In this document: positions 9,616 to 16,935 of the stretch, piece after piece
Position numbering within the stretch: position 1 is the first letter of the stretch
Layout: each line of letters opens with the position of its first letter
NCBI GenBank assembly: GCA_021732025.1
Contig: JAKFVU010000029.1
Span: 1-64,000, forward strand
From: Candidatus Obscuribacterales bacterium
GTDB taxonomy: Bacteria > Cyanobacteriota > Vampirovibrionia > Obscuribacterales > Obscuribacteraceae
Reading direction: 5' to 3'
Length of the DNA stretch: 64,000 nucleotides
Program-made: the position numbers and the translations under genes
The notes under the pieces: generated by a model
The model's database searches: none
What the model saw: only the letters and a program-made list of their open reading frames with translations
Told to the model about the DNA's origin: nothing

Positions 9616-9861
9616 ATGCAGCCACATTTTAGGCCGACTCTTGAGGAGCTTGAATGGTGCCGGCAGTTGTTACTTCAGAAGTTAGATGAGGTTCAAGAAG
9701 ATGTTCATATCGGTGAAACAGACCGACTAACGATCAATCACGGACTGCAGCAGTTGGACATAATAATTGCAGAGGTCCGAGCTGGTATCGTTATGTCAAG
9801 CAACCTACCATGGGCTCTAGGTCATAAATGGTGCGCATTGAACAATCTTAGACGCTGCTAA
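9616..9861 (+). CDS. Small helical protein, function unknown
   Basis: An 81-residue protein with a convincing start: AAGGAG lies six to ten bases before ATG 9616. The sequence is acidic and helical ('EELEWCRQLLLQKLDE', 'INHGLQQLDIIIAE') with no signal peptide or membrane span; the heptad-like leucines suggest a helical bundle or dimer. A strong hairpin terminator follows at 9925-9959. It is unrelated in strand and sequence to the neighbouring minus-strand genes. No family recognised. Confidence 0.55.
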   Translation: MQPHFRPTLEELEWCRQLLLQKLDEVQEDVHIGETDRLTINHGLQQLDIIIAEVRAGIVMSSNLPWALGHKWCALNNLRRC

Positions 9862-9924
9862 GTCGTACTCCGTGATGAATTCTTTAGCAGCACTAAGGGC
9901 GTTTTGTGATAAGGGTTTATATCG

Positions 9925-9959
9925 AAAAGAGAGGCAGAACTTCTGCCTCTCTTTCTTTT
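9925..9959. terminator. Bidirectional hairpin terminator
   Basis: GAGAGGCAG paired with CTGCCTCTC (9929-9951), flanked by AAAA on the left and TTTCTTTT on the right, so it can end transcripts from both directions: the plus gene at 9616 and the minus genes at 9988-10915. The same 9-bp stem is used in the terminator after the SSB gene (14689-14711). Confidence 0.85.
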
Positions 9960-9987
9960 GCTATTGTTGTTAGAATCCGAGCTGTTG

Positions 9988-10419
9988 CTATGCGACCTTT
10001 TGCATCCATTCGCCGTTGCTTAGATCGATAGACCAGTTCTCACTTTCGTGTTTTTGAATGTGATCCAGGAATTTTCTGTTCCAGATATCGGCAAGGGTTT
10101 TGGGTTTTACTGCCCGCTGCACGCCTGTCGTGTCTCGCCAGAGCCACTGATTGTCGACAAATACCATTTGGTAAGTTGCTGGTTCGGGAAGTAGCTGATC
10201 TTCTGGTGAGTACTCACTTAGTCTAGAGAGGTAGAGAGAGAGTGTCCCTTCCTCGATTGACCAAGATAGAGCTGAGAAGCTGCTGATAAAAGTCGCACCG
10301 TTGGCAGCGGATGTAACAACTCCTGTGTTGTATCCCGCTGTAGCAGCGGACTCGAATAATACGTCTAGTGTTTCTTCTTCAAAGCGCTGCGCGGCAACGG
10401 ACTGTTGTTGTTCGTTCAT
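9988..10419 (-). CDS. Small protein of a four-member local family (member 1)
   Basis: A 143-residue cytosolic protein of unknown function. I place the start at ATG 10419, not at the longer frame start (10539), because from there the N-terminus matches the upstream gene: 'MNEQQQSVAAQRF' versus 'MNEHQQSVALQRF'. The two also share an FSxxSxLSxxI core, 'LPEPxTYxxVxxDxxWxW' and a C-terminal 'W(N/Y)xKFLxH(I/V)'. The leader before each start also matches (AACAGGTATAACC-type). It follows member 2 by 73 bases in one operon that ends at the 9925-9959 terminator. Related but more distant genes lie at 15848 and 16387. No domain recognised; mixed alpha/beta. Confidence 0.72.
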   Translation of the reverse strand: MNEQQQSVAAQRFEEETLDVLFESAATAGYNTGVVTSAANGATFISSFSALSWSIEEGTLSLYLSRLSEYSPEDQLLPEPATYQMVFVDNQWLWRDTTGVQRAVKPKTLADIWNRKFLDHIQKHESENWSIDLSNGEWMQKVA

Positions 10420-10492
10420 TTGGTTATACCTGTTATGTGTGCCCTTAGGGCTAAAGATTGTGTTCTTGTTATGGTGTTGGTTGTGTAAGAAC

Positions 10493-10915
10493 CTATGCTG
10501 CTTCCAGTGATTGAAGGTCGTCTTCATTGGTGTGCTCAACGACGTGGGAGAGAAACTTTTCGTACCAATGTCTGGCGATTCTGTCGTGGGAGAACAGTTT
10601 TTCGTCAGAGTTTTCAGTTTCTAGTTTCCAGAACCAGGAACCGTCCATGTTGACTGGTAAATATGTTATTGGCTCTGGTAGCTGATTCCCGCATATGATT
10701 TCAAAGTATTCGGGGATAGTGTTTAGGTTGAAGGTGAGGCGGTTGTCTCGAATTTCGAAAGAGAGGTAGGACCAATCGCTAAAGAATTTGAAGCCGTATT
10801 TTGTTTTTTCGACCACGCTGAATGTTCCACCTACGTTGGTGAGATGTACATACAATGCGGCATGAGTAGCGCCCACAAAGCGTTGCAATGCAACGGACTG
10901 TTGATGTTCGTTCAT
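10493..10915 (-). CDS. Small protein of a four-member local family (member 2)
   Basis: A 140-residue paralogue of the gene at 9988-10419 and first gene of that pair. Shared positions run through the whole length: the Gln-rich start, 'WSYLSFEIRDNRL' in the core, 'LPEPITYLPVNMDGSWFW', and the final 'HWYEKFLSHVVEHTNEDD'. There is no signal peptide, membrane span or obvious catalytic motif. The leader CAGGTCATAACC precedes the ATG, similar to members 1 and 4. A binding or regulatory role is more likely than an enzyme, but nothing in the sequence decides it. Confidence 0.75.
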   Translation of the reverse strand: MNEHQQSVALQRFVGATHAALYVHLTNVGGTFSVVEKTKYGFKFFSDWSYLSFEIRDNRLTFNLNTIPEYFEIICGNQLPEPITYLPVNMDGSWFWKLETENSDEKLFSHDRIARHWYEKFLSHVVEHTNEDDLQSLEAA

Positions 10916-11148
10916 GGTTATGACCTGATTGTTATATTAGTTTTGACGGCCTGGCGCCAGGCAAGAAAATCGTTCTGTTATTAGAACGTAGTAGTAGTAT
11001 AGGGTGCGTAGATTTGAATATCAACGGGAAAATCCCTAGTGTCATATATGGTTTTTACTGGTTTTGAAATGTGATCGACTTTGCCTTGCCTGAAAGTCAA
11101 GAGCTTTGGTGTGGCCGTATTTGTAGCTTTGTGGTTCAGGTGTATGCA

Positions 11149-11181
11149 GAAGAGGAGAAGCAACTAGTGCTTCTCCTCTTC
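11149..11181 (-). terminator. Long hairpin, probable terminator of the exported repeat protein gene
   Basis: Perfect 14-bp stem GAAGAGGAGAAGCA / TGCTTCTCCTCTTC with loop ACTAG. It lies about 60 bases after the stop of the minus gene at 11243. There is no clear U tract on either strand, so termination may need help or the hairpin may protect the transcript end. Confidence 0.5.
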
Positions 11182-11242
11182 CGTTGTATTGGCAATTGCT
11201 AGAGTTCCGGTTTATTGATTGAGACGGTGAATTGTCCGATGG

Positions 11243-11464
11243 TTATTTATCGTTTTTCTTGCGGGTGTAGCCCTTAACCACTGTGCCATCTTTCTTCGTG
11301 TACCCTTTTACTTCGATGGTGTCTTTGTCCTTCACTGTCTTTGTGTAGGCTTCAACTTTTGTGCCATCTTTTTTTGTATAGCCTTTAACTTGAACTTCCT
11401 TTGCTTGGACTGTGTTTGCAAAAATCATGAAGGCAGCGAATGCTAGTAATAGGGCTTTATTCAT
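11243..11464 (-). CDS. Small exported protein with GYTKKDGT repeats
   Basis: A 73-residue secreted or periplasmic protein. Residues 1-21 are a signal peptide ending 'VQAKE'. The mature part is three or four short repeats: 'VKGYTKKDGTKV', 'EAYTKTVKDKD', 'VKGYTKKDGTVV', 'KGYTRKKNDK'. The repeats are Lys/Tyr/Thr-rich and strongly basic, each fit for a beta hairpin with Asp-Gly at the turn. Small exported proteins with 'VxGYxxxDGTxV' repeats are widespread and mostly uncharacterised. Surface or nucleic-acid/wall binding would suit the charge; this is inference. Confidence 0.75.
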   Translation of the reverse strand: MNKALLLAFAAFMIFANTVQAKEVQVKGYTKKDGTKVEAYTKTVKDKDTIEVKGYTKKDGTVVKGYTRKKNDK

Positions 11465-11594
11465 TGATTTCTCCTCTGTTGTCTTTGGAAGTTATTAATC
11501 ATACTTCTATCTTGATCTTGATTGACTGTGCAATTGCACATTTCTGAAATTGCTTTCTCTATCTAACCTTATTGAAGGTGGCGGTAGTGAGAGC

Positions 11595-11888
11595 ATGACA
11601 AAAAAAATGACTAGTCAAAACAGGCATTGCAATAAGAGAAATCAGTTTATAAATCCGATAGAAAATAGTCTTCTTGAAGATTTAGTAGGTCTTTATACGT
11701 GTGATCTTGAGCGGGAGAAGCATAGTCTATTGCACGTTCGGTGTTTAGCCTGCTCCAAACAAGCGATTATTTCAGCGATTCTTAGATATCGAACTCTCAA
11801 TTCATTTTATCAATCTAGAGCCGGAATTCATTCATCTCCCAGTTTAGGCAAGCAGATAAGAAAGAGGGTGCCACCCGGCATTTGCTGA
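11595..11888 (+). CDS. Hypothetical small protein, weak evidence
   Basis: A 97-residue frame starting at ATG 11595 (the frame opens at 11550). Upstream AGTGAGAG is only a moderate ribosome binding site. The product is basic and Cys-containing, with 'CLACSKQAIISAIL' as the only structured-looking part. No homology recognised and no terminator directly after it. It could be spurious. Confidence 0.25.
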   Translation: MTKKMTSQNRHCNKRNQFINPIENSLLEDLVGLYTCDLEREKHSLLHVRCLACSKQAIISAILRYRTLNSFYQSRAGIHSSPSLGKQIRKRVPPGIC

Positions 11889-12281
11889 ATGTCCTAGTCG
11901 GTCTTTGATCAACATCGATCTTTTCGTTATGGCATTGTGCATTTTCACCGGTGGCGGTGGTTCGGACCTGTTGTGCTTGCGCCCAAAGACTCGAAGATTT
12001 TAGCGTTCAAATATAGCTCATGGCTGCCTTAGCACTGTGAGCAGTTTTCAGTGCCATAGCCAATTCAATCCACTTGGGAGATGGAGAGCTTGCCATTCTT
12101 TTTCTCAATCCACACCCTAAATAAGTCTGGGGCTTGGCTCTGCTGCTTTCCTATTCTTGATTCGCAGCTCCACCGGCCGTCAAGCCGCCTTGGGTAACTG
12201 CATTGGCTTGACTGACCGGAGCCGCGAATCACCTCTCCTGCCGCGCAGCAATGAGCTGCATGTAGAAAGAGGATGAAAGCT
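11889..12281 (+). promoter_or_regulatory. Leader of the sigma-factor gene with large imperfect hairpin
   Basis: The gap before the sigma gene contains a 72-base inverted repeat at 12159-12230. Its outer arms are GATTCGC/GCGAATC, then GCTCC/GGAGC, and an inner arm GTCAAGCC/GGCTTGAC. The inner arm resembles the GTCAAGGC/GCCTTGAC stem found before both acidic-protein genes at 17787 and 18303. A structured leader RNA or an operator are both possible. The ribosome binding site AAAGAGG follows at 12266-12272. Confidence 0.5.
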
Positions 12282-12839
12282 ATGAATACAGTGATGGGCA
12301 GTCATGTTGAAAACAGTATCCAATCGGGAGTTGAGGCGGATTGGGCAAGTGCAATAGTGAGAATCAAACGGCTTCTCTTTTCCATGGGAGTAACGATGCC
12401 TGACTTGGAGGATCTAGTCCAGGAAGTCTGCATCAAGCTCATTGGGCGCAAAGCCCAAACGAACTATGGAGGCTGGTTGAGAGTTGTGGTGCGAAATGTA
12501 TTAGCAGATTTCTACCGTCGCGAGTATCGACGTATTGACAATAGCTACGAGTCAGTTTGCTCTGATCGCATAGTCGGTGTTAGTGAAGAGGAGACTGGTA
12601 CCAGTATTGCGACTGTTCCTAGTCCCGTAAAGGATTCTCTTGAGTTCGACTTCAAAGAAGCAATTGCGCACGAGTTGTCTGGATTAGAGGCGACACAGAA
12701 GAGAACAATGTATTTGTATGCAGAAGGATTTTCGTATGCGCAGATTGCGAATATGACTGCGGTGTCAATAGGGACAGTGCGCTCTCGAATACACTATGGC
12801 AAGCGCAAGCTTCGAGAGAGGTTGGCGTCCTTTTTATAG
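12282..12839 (+). CDS. ECF-type RNA polymerase sigma factor
   Basis: Alternative sigma-70 factor with regions 2 and 4 only. Region 2 is seen as 'DLEDLVQEVCIKL' near residue 45 and 'WLRVVVRNVLADFYRRE' near 70. Region 4 is the helix-turn-helix 'EGFSYAQIANMTAVSIGT' with 'VRSRIHYGKRKLRERL' at the C-terminus. The 185-188 residue length is normal. ATG 12273 abuts the ribosome binding site AAAGAGG, so ATG 12282 nine bases after it is the better start. No anti-sigma gene with a membrane segment follows; a strong terminator comes next. It lies at the head of the HU, SSB and mobilization genes and could direct their transcription, but its promoters cannot be named from one window. Confidence 0.88.
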   Translation: MNTVMGSHVENSIQSGVEADWASAIVRIKRLLFSMGVTMPDLEDLVQEVCIKLIGRKAQTNYGGWLRVVVRNVLADFYRREYRRIDNSYESVCSDRIVGVSEEETGTSIATVPSPVKDSLEFDFKEAIAHELSGLEATQKRTMYLYAEGFSYAQIANMTAVSIGTVRSRIHYGKRKLRERLASFL

Positions 12840-12866
12840 ATCGACAGCAACGAAATAACTTCAGCT

Positions 12867-12890
12867 AAGGGGAGCTTGTCTCCCCTTTTT
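12867..12890 (+). terminator. Rho-independent terminator after sigma gene
   Basis: AAGGGGAG paired with CTCCCCTT around a five-base loop, followed by a T run, about 30 bases after the sigma-factor stop codon. Confidence 0.88.
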
Positions 12891-13270
12891 CTTGCGGATT
12901 TCCCGGAACTGCCTGTTGATGGATGCAATACGCGGCTTAATCAGTTCACCCGACACGCTTATTAGTCTTATGGGAAAACTTTCATGACGAGCCCCCTCAA
13001 TTTCTTCCGAAGGCGATTGTCTTGCTTCCAATTAAGACATATCGAACGGCTTTTTGGAATGCAAACTGACGATTACATTTTCTATGAAGAGATTGCTCTT
13101 ATCTGTTTTTTCATATATTTTCGCTGGCTTGCTCTAGGCTATTTCTTCAGTTGCGTTCATAGTGTCTAGTGATGAAATTGACGATTTATGTGGAAAAACA
13201 GGCTCTTACCGAGTCGGCAAACTTCTGCTATGGTGAAGGAAGTTCCATAGTCCGGAAAGCGAGGTTAGGC

Positions 13271-13555
13271 TTGAACAAGACAGATCTGGTGGACGTCATC
13301 GCGCACGAACTTGGGACCACTAAGCGGGTGGCTGAGACTGTGGTGAACGTCTTTATGCACACTGTTGTCAGCGAAGTTGCGCGTGGGGAGAAAGTTACCT
13401 TAGTTGGCTTTGGTACTTTCGATTCTAGCCACAGGGATGCTCGAACAGGGCGTAATCCAAAGACAAATGAGCCTTTGAAGATTGCGGCAAAACGAGTTGC
13501 TAGATTCAAAGCTGGAAAGGACTTTGCTGAAGCAGTTGATAAAAAGTCTAAATAG
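13271..13555 (+). CDS. HU/IHF-family DNA-binding protein, TTG start
   Basis: Histone-like DNA-bending protein of the HU family. From the TTG at 13271 the product reads as a normal HU: '(M)NKTDLVDVIAHEL', 'GEKVTLVGFGTFDSSHRDAR' forming the saddle and start of the arm, 'TGRNPKTNEPLKI' carrying the DNA-intercalating Pro region, and 'FKAGKDFAEAV' at the end; 94 residues. The frame is open to an ATG at 13169, which would add 34 residues foreign to the family and has no good ribosome binding site, whereas GCGAGG sits six bases before the TTG. In this element it probably shapes oriT, recombination sites or promoters. Confidence 0.88.
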   Translation: MNKTDLVDVIAHELGTTKRVAETVVNVFMHTVVSEVARGEKVTLVGFGTFDSSHRDARTGRNPKTNEPLKIAAKRVARFKAGKDFAEAVDKKSK

Positions 13556-13776
13556 AGAGTTGTAAACGCTCGGATAGTTTTGGTGAATCTATTCTCCTTT
13601 TTTTATTCTTCGCGACGGTCGTCGTGGTGAACCATTTAGAGGGAGACTACTCACCATTTCTAATGCTGTGATCTGCGTGGACTAGTTACCGTGCAGCTCT
13701 TTTTGGCTCGGCCTTGTCATGCAATTTCAAATTGCCACAGCAGTAAGTTGAAATTGATTATTTCTGAGGAGGATTG

Positions 13777-13905
13777 GTGCCTGTTCACTACCTATTGCAA
13801 TTAAGTCCAGCGGTGATTTTTGCTTTTATATTTCTGGTTCTTCTTAGTTTGTTTCGTTTGCATGGATGTTCTGCATTATTGAAGGTTCTTTGCTTCAACT
13901 TTTGA
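13777..13905 (+). CDS. Short single-span membrane peptide
   Basis: A 42-residue frame starting at GTG 13777 (or TTG 13774) with AGGAGG at 13767-13772 directly upstream. The middle, 'SPAVIFAFIFLVLLSLF', is a clear transmembrane helix followed by a short basic, Cys-containing tail ('RLHGCSALLKVLC'). The spacing of the Shine-Dalgarno to GTG is short (four bases), which lowers confidence. It could be a toxin-like or regulatory membrane peptide. Confidence 0.4.
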   Translation: MPVHYLLQLSPAVIFAFIFLVLLSLFRLHGCSALLKVLCFNF

Positions 13906-14287
13906 GACACCACCAACTAAAGCTTCACCTGTAATCAGGTGTTCTACATTCCTATAATTGCTATATCAATTGGTGCAATTCTCTTGTGTCGCTATTGCTA
14001 CTTTGTTCTTGCAGACAGCGCTTGCATTTACTTTTCGCCGATGTCGCTCTTGAACAATGCGCTAACTCTGCTTGCCGCGGCTGCTGATACTCAGTGGATT
14101 TCCGCGTACCGGAGCCAAGGGATAGGTGTTCATCTGTCTCTCCGTGCGGTGTTAATTAAGTGCGAGAATGGCACAACTTTACAGCCGCGCAATGGCAGAC
14201 CCTTTCAGGGCGCTAGCGCGTCCATGCACCACTGCAAAGCCGTGCCTCTGGGATTGCACTTAAACACTGCACTGGAGGTGCCCTCAA
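13906..14287 (+). promoter_or_regulatory. Leader region of the SSB gene
   Basis: About 380 bases before ssb. The last 110 bases are GC-rich and folded: CCCTTTCAGGG, the palindrome GCGCTAGCGC near 14209-14218, and a repeated CACTGCA motif. GGAGGT stands eight bases before the ssb start. An open frame of 118 codons (13939-14295) crosses this leader and overlaps the ssb start by eight bases; I do not accept it as a gene because it ends in the structured leader and lacks a ribosome binding site. Confidence 0.35.
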
Positions 14288-14680
14288 ATGAATAACCAAA
14301 TCACCATCGTCGGATACGTCGGACAAAACCCCATTGAGCGGGCTGTGGCCGACGACAAAGTGGTCAAATTCTCAGTGGCGGTCAAGGAGTTCTCTACTAG
14401 TAGCGAAAAGAAAACTTTGTGGCTTGATGTCGATGCCTGGAACAAGATGGGTGACCTCGTGATGGAGAATGTCACCAAGGGCCGTGAAGTAGCTATTACT
14501 GGAAGACTCGGTATCAACCAATTCACTAAGGAAGAAAATGGAGTGGTGGTTCGGATGTCCAAGCCGGTAATCAAGCTAACAAGCTTCCATCTCTGTGGCT
14601 CAAAACCGGCCATGGTTAGCGAAACAGTCACTCACGAAAAACCAGTTAGGCGCAAGAGATTGGCTGCTGTAAATAGCTAA
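14288..14680 (+). CDS. ssb: Single-stranded DNA-binding protein
   Basis: OB-fold SSB that coats single-stranded DNA during replication or conjugative transfer. It begins 'MNNQITIVGYVGQNP', continues with 'VVKFSVAVKEFS' and 'LWLDVDAWNKMGDLVMENVTKGREVAITGRL', all diagnostic of the family. After about residue 100 it has a short tail, 'KPVRRKRLAAVNS', basic rather than the acidic D-D-I/L-P-F tip of housekeeping SSBs. The protein therefore probably does not recruit the usual SSB partners and looks like a plasmid or element-borne version. GGAGGT lies eight bases upstream; a terminator follows at once. Confidence 0.9.
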   Translation: MNNQITIVGYVGQNPIERAVADDKVVKFSVAVKEFSTSSEKKTLWLDVDAWNKMGDLVMENVTKGREVAITGRLGINQFTKEENGVVVRMSKPVIKLTSFHLCGSKPAMVSETVTHEKPVRRKRLAAVNS

Positions 14681-14688
14681 CTTTAGAT

Positions 14689-14717
14689 GAGAGGCAGTAC
14701 CCCTGCCTCTCTTCCTT
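14689..14717 (+). terminator. Rho-independent terminator after ssb
   Basis: GAGAGGCAG / CTGCCTCTC with loop TACCC, followed by TTCCTTTTCTTCTTTCTCC. The stem is identical to that of the terminator at 9929-9951. Confidence 0.88.
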
Positions 14718-15335
14718 TTCTTCTTTCTCCTTTCTTTCTCAGTCGCTCTCTAAATTCATCGACATTAACTGCAAGAAGAGAAATCTCTGCTTGCGATCGA
14801 TGCATGCTGCCTTCCCATGCCTGGCTCACAGCCTAAACCCTCACACCCAAAGTCCATATCCAGGCCCGATGGGTGCGCAGCAATGCCACTAATGAAAGTG
14901 GCATTGTCGCGCAGACAGGACTTTGGGGCCCTCGTGAGGGTTTTTCAGGCATTGCTGCATGGGGTGCGCTGCACCGAGGACGTAAGGAAGTTGCCGGGGA
15001 AGTTGCAAGGGAAGTTGTAAGCGAAGTTGTAAGTGAACTTGTAAGCGAGGACCGATATCGATGAAATATGAGAATAAGAAAAGAGCGGCACGGGCGGTGG
15101 CTGCATTGCGTGGAAAGCCAATATCCTTTGAATAGGATCGTCGAGCGGCAGGCTATTATGACCATTCAAGGCGAAACGACTGGCAGCAGTGCCCGGAAGA
15201 TGGGATAGCTGATTTGCTTTGCGATCTTCGCCATGCATGCGATGCGTTGAGTTTGGACTTTGATAGTTTGAATTTGAGAGGTGAAAACAACTATTTGGCC
15301 GAGAAATTTTGAGGAGTTCACCGGATTAGGAGGAC
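14718..15335 (+). repeat. Structured region with 12-bp tandem repeat
   Basis: Three elements stand out. A hairpin at 14875-14912 pairs CAATGCCACT with AGTGGCATTG and is extended by GCGC/GCGC. A weak CCCT/AGGG hairpin with TTTTT follows at 14929-14945. Five tandem 12-bp units of GAAGTTGtaaGc type run from 14987 to 15046. The repeats are in frame inside a GTG-started 63-codon frame (14873-15064), giving a four-residue period such as REVV-SEVV-SELV. That frame ends in an ATGA overlap with a 24-codon frame. Coding or not is undecided. Confidence 0.45.
15061..15135 (+). CDS. Possible 24-residue basic peptide
   Basis: ATG 15061 follows AAGCGAGG (15043-15050) at a ten-base distance and overlaps the stop of the preceding repeat-containing frame as ATGA. 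The peptide (MKYENKKRAARAVAALRGKP...) is basic and helical. Evidence is only the start signal and the overlap. Confidence 0.25.
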   Translation: MKYENKKRAARAVAALRGKPISFE

Positions 15336-15698
15336 TTATGGATCTAAGAAGCCGTGAAACTCCCAAGGCATGCCGCGAAAATCTATCCCGCTGCCAAAGC
15401 CGTTATTATCAATTTTGCTACTGGTAAACGGCCTATTTCTATGAGCCCCGAAAATTAGGACTTTGACTTGACCGTTTGACACTTGGGCTTTAGCTTCCCA
15501 ATGACGGTGCCCGTTGACATAATAGACTCGAATTCGCCTGGCAGTAGTATTGTTTTGATTGGGAGCGGCATTTTCCGCAGGCTCCTGTTCAATCAGGATT
15601 TTTGGAATACAAGACAGGCTTGGTACGGCATGACAAGGTGCCGAACTAATGAGTGCAGCAAATAGACATGTGGAGTAGGCTATCGGAAATTTTGACAT
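15336..15698 (-). CDS. Small exported protein, function unknown
   Basis: I choose ATG 15698, which is followed by a clean signal peptide (MSKFPIAYSTCLFAALISS, cleavage near 'PCHA') and preceded by GTAGG seven bases upstream. The longer frame to 15755 adds 19 residues before the signal. The mature part has a low-complexity Asn/Ala/Pro stretch and then a beta-rich segment, 'RRIRVYYVNGHRHWEAKAQ' and 'VKVLIFGAHRNRPFTSSK'. Two Cys lie near the mature N-terminus. No family recognised. It stands apart from the four-member family on its right. Confidence 0.55.
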   Translation of the reverse strand: MSKFPIAYSTCLFAALISSAPCHAVPSLSCIPKILIEQEPAENAAPNQNNTTARRIRVYYVNGHRHWEAKAQVSNGQVKVLIFGAHRNRPFTSSKIDNNGFGSGIDFRGMPWEFHGFLDP

Positions 15699-15794
15699 TG
15701 AAAAACCTACAAGCCGCGACTTTGTTATGCCCACGAAGTAAGTTGCAGTTGCCAACTTTCGTTGTTCGCCGCCTTAGTTTAAGAGAATGCATAT

Positions 15795-15826
15795 AAAAAG
15801 GGGCAGGTTGTACCCGCCCCTTTTTT
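15795..15826 (-). terminator. Rho-independent terminator for genes 15848-16935
   Basis: On the minus strand GGGGCGGG pairs with CCTGCCCC and is followed by a T run. It lies directly after the stop of the minus gene at 15848. A/T runs on both sides make it bidirectional. Confidence 0.85.
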
Positions 15827-15847
15827 GTAGTTAGTGTTCTAGGATAT

Positions 15848-16336
15848 TTATGATGCTAGGTATTGGTAGATTCCTCTGCTTTCATCACTTTCGATGTCGT
15901 CTCTTTCAAATAGCCAATAGTCGAGAGTTGGGCGTCTGCTTTCTGTAATGTGATCTAGGAGCTGAGAGTAAAGGAATTTTGCCAGGCACTTTGCAGAACT
16001 TTTCTTTGGAGGCCAGTCGATCACATCGTGAGGGTTTGGCTCCGCACCTGTTTCTGGGTCGCATAGATGCCACTGGAATGAGGCTCCTTCTACCTTTAAC
16101 TTGTAGGCTAGGAGGGCTGGTTTACTGTGCTTGTATTTTCGTTCATCGCAAATTTGCACATCTAGTTGTTCGCCGTTGAAGGTGAGTGTCAGAAGAGAGC
16201 GCTTTAGAACTACTGAAGCGTCGCATCCAGGTCTATGAGTCCAGTTTGTGATCCTTCTTTTTGATACTAGAGCGTAAATGTGATCTACGACTCTTTCGAA
16301 CTGCCGGCGGGATTCAAAACAGCTAATTTCGGTCAT
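15848..16336 (-). CDS. Small protein of a four-member local family (member 3)
   Basis: A 162-residue cytosolic protein. It looks like a divergent relative of the genes at 9988, 10493 and 16387: a short 'M-x-E' start, a central 'SLLTLTFNGEQLDVQI' beta segment, 'FQWHLCDPETG' matching the W-x-W position, and a C-terminal 'AKFLYSQLLDHITE' helix matching 'QHWYRQLIDHAIQE' of member 4. The ATG has AGGGG about seven bases upstream. It follows member 4 by 50 bases in one operon ending at the 15795-15826 terminator. No known domain. Confidence 0.65.
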   Translation of the reverse strand: MTEISCFESRRQFERVVDHIYALVSKRRITNWTHRPGCDASVVLKRSLLTLTFNGEQLDVQICDERKYKHSKPALLAYKLKVEGASFQWHLCDPETGAEPNPHDVIDWPPKKSSAKCLAKFLYSQLLDHITESRRPTLDYWLFERDDIESDESRGIYQYLAS

Positions 16337-16386
16337 ATCTGTCCCCTTTTGGAGAGTAAAAGTTGTTGTGGATTAAAGAAGTCGTG

Positions 16387-16935
16387 CTAGGACGCTATTG
16401 TGTTAGGCGCTGGTCTGCGCTTGTACTTGATTAGAGTCCGATACCACTGATCAATTTTGTCCAAGTATTCTTGAATGGCATGATCTATCAGTTGCCTGTA
16501 CCAGTGCTGCACCAGTAATGCGGTTGGCATTGGTTTCAACTGAGGTGGTTGTGCTGGATGGTAACGTTGATCGATATGGGTTACTGAGACTGGAACTGGC
16601 GCCCAGATATTGGCATTGAGGGCCTTTGTTAGAAGGTATTCTGCTACCTGGGTTTTGTTCTTCCAATTGCTTTTGTGGTAGAGGAAGACGTGGAGGGAAT
16701 TGCCATCGAGCTTATAGCTAAGAGCGGAGTCATTGATCTCGAAGGTGAGATCGCAATCGTCGATTTGCCTGAGCACCTGAATTTGCGGATAGTTTGGGAG
16801 TGGGTCAAAGTTGCTAGCGACGTCGTTGTCTCGTTCTATTAGCTCGTTGATTGCTTCGAAATGGCACTGGTGAACATTGTCTTCGATTTCCCACAGTGGG
16901 TCATCGACAGTTAGGTACTGTTGAATTTCGTCCAT
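16387..16935 (-). CDS. Small protein of a four-member local family (member 4)
   Basis: I take ATG 16935 ('MDEIQQYLTVDD') as start because it carries the same ATAACGAGGTCCATAAC-type leader as members 1 and 2; the frame opens 16 codons earlier. The 182 residues contain 'CDLTFEINDSALSYKLDG' and a C-terminal helix 'HWYRQLIDHAIQEYLDKI' that align with the other members, plus an extra Pro-rich linker. It ends in a basic 'IKYKRRPAPNTIAS' tail. The conserved Trp/Tyr and Asp-His in the C-terminal helix are the best family signature. Function unknown. Confidence 0.68.
   Translation of the reverse strand: MDEIQQYLTVDDPLWEIEDNVHQCHFEAINELIERDNDVASNFDPLPNYPQIQVLRQIDDCDLTFEINDSALSYKLDGNSLHVFLYHKSNWKNKTQVAEYLLTKALNANIWAPVPVSVTHIDQRYHPAQPPQLKPMPTALLVQHWYRQLIDHAIQEYLDKIDQWYRTLIKYKRRPAPNTIAS

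Noticed and set aside
9228..9690. Overlapping open frames on both strands
   Set aside because: They compete with each other, lack start signals and have no domain; the real gene starts at 9616.
10420..10539. N-terminal extension of the gene at 9988
   Set aside because: The extra 40 residues overlap the upstream paralogue and are His/Asn-rich noise; the family start is the internal ATG.
10981..11163. 60-codon minus frame
   Set aside because: It starts inside a hairpin terminator and has no ribosome binding site.
12984..13169. 61-codon plus frame before the HU gene
   Set aside because: No start signal and aromatic-rich random composition.
13939..14295. 118-codon frame overlapping the ssb start
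   Set aside because: It runs through the structured ssb leader, lacks a ribosome binding site and only its first part looks protein-like (hydrophobic).
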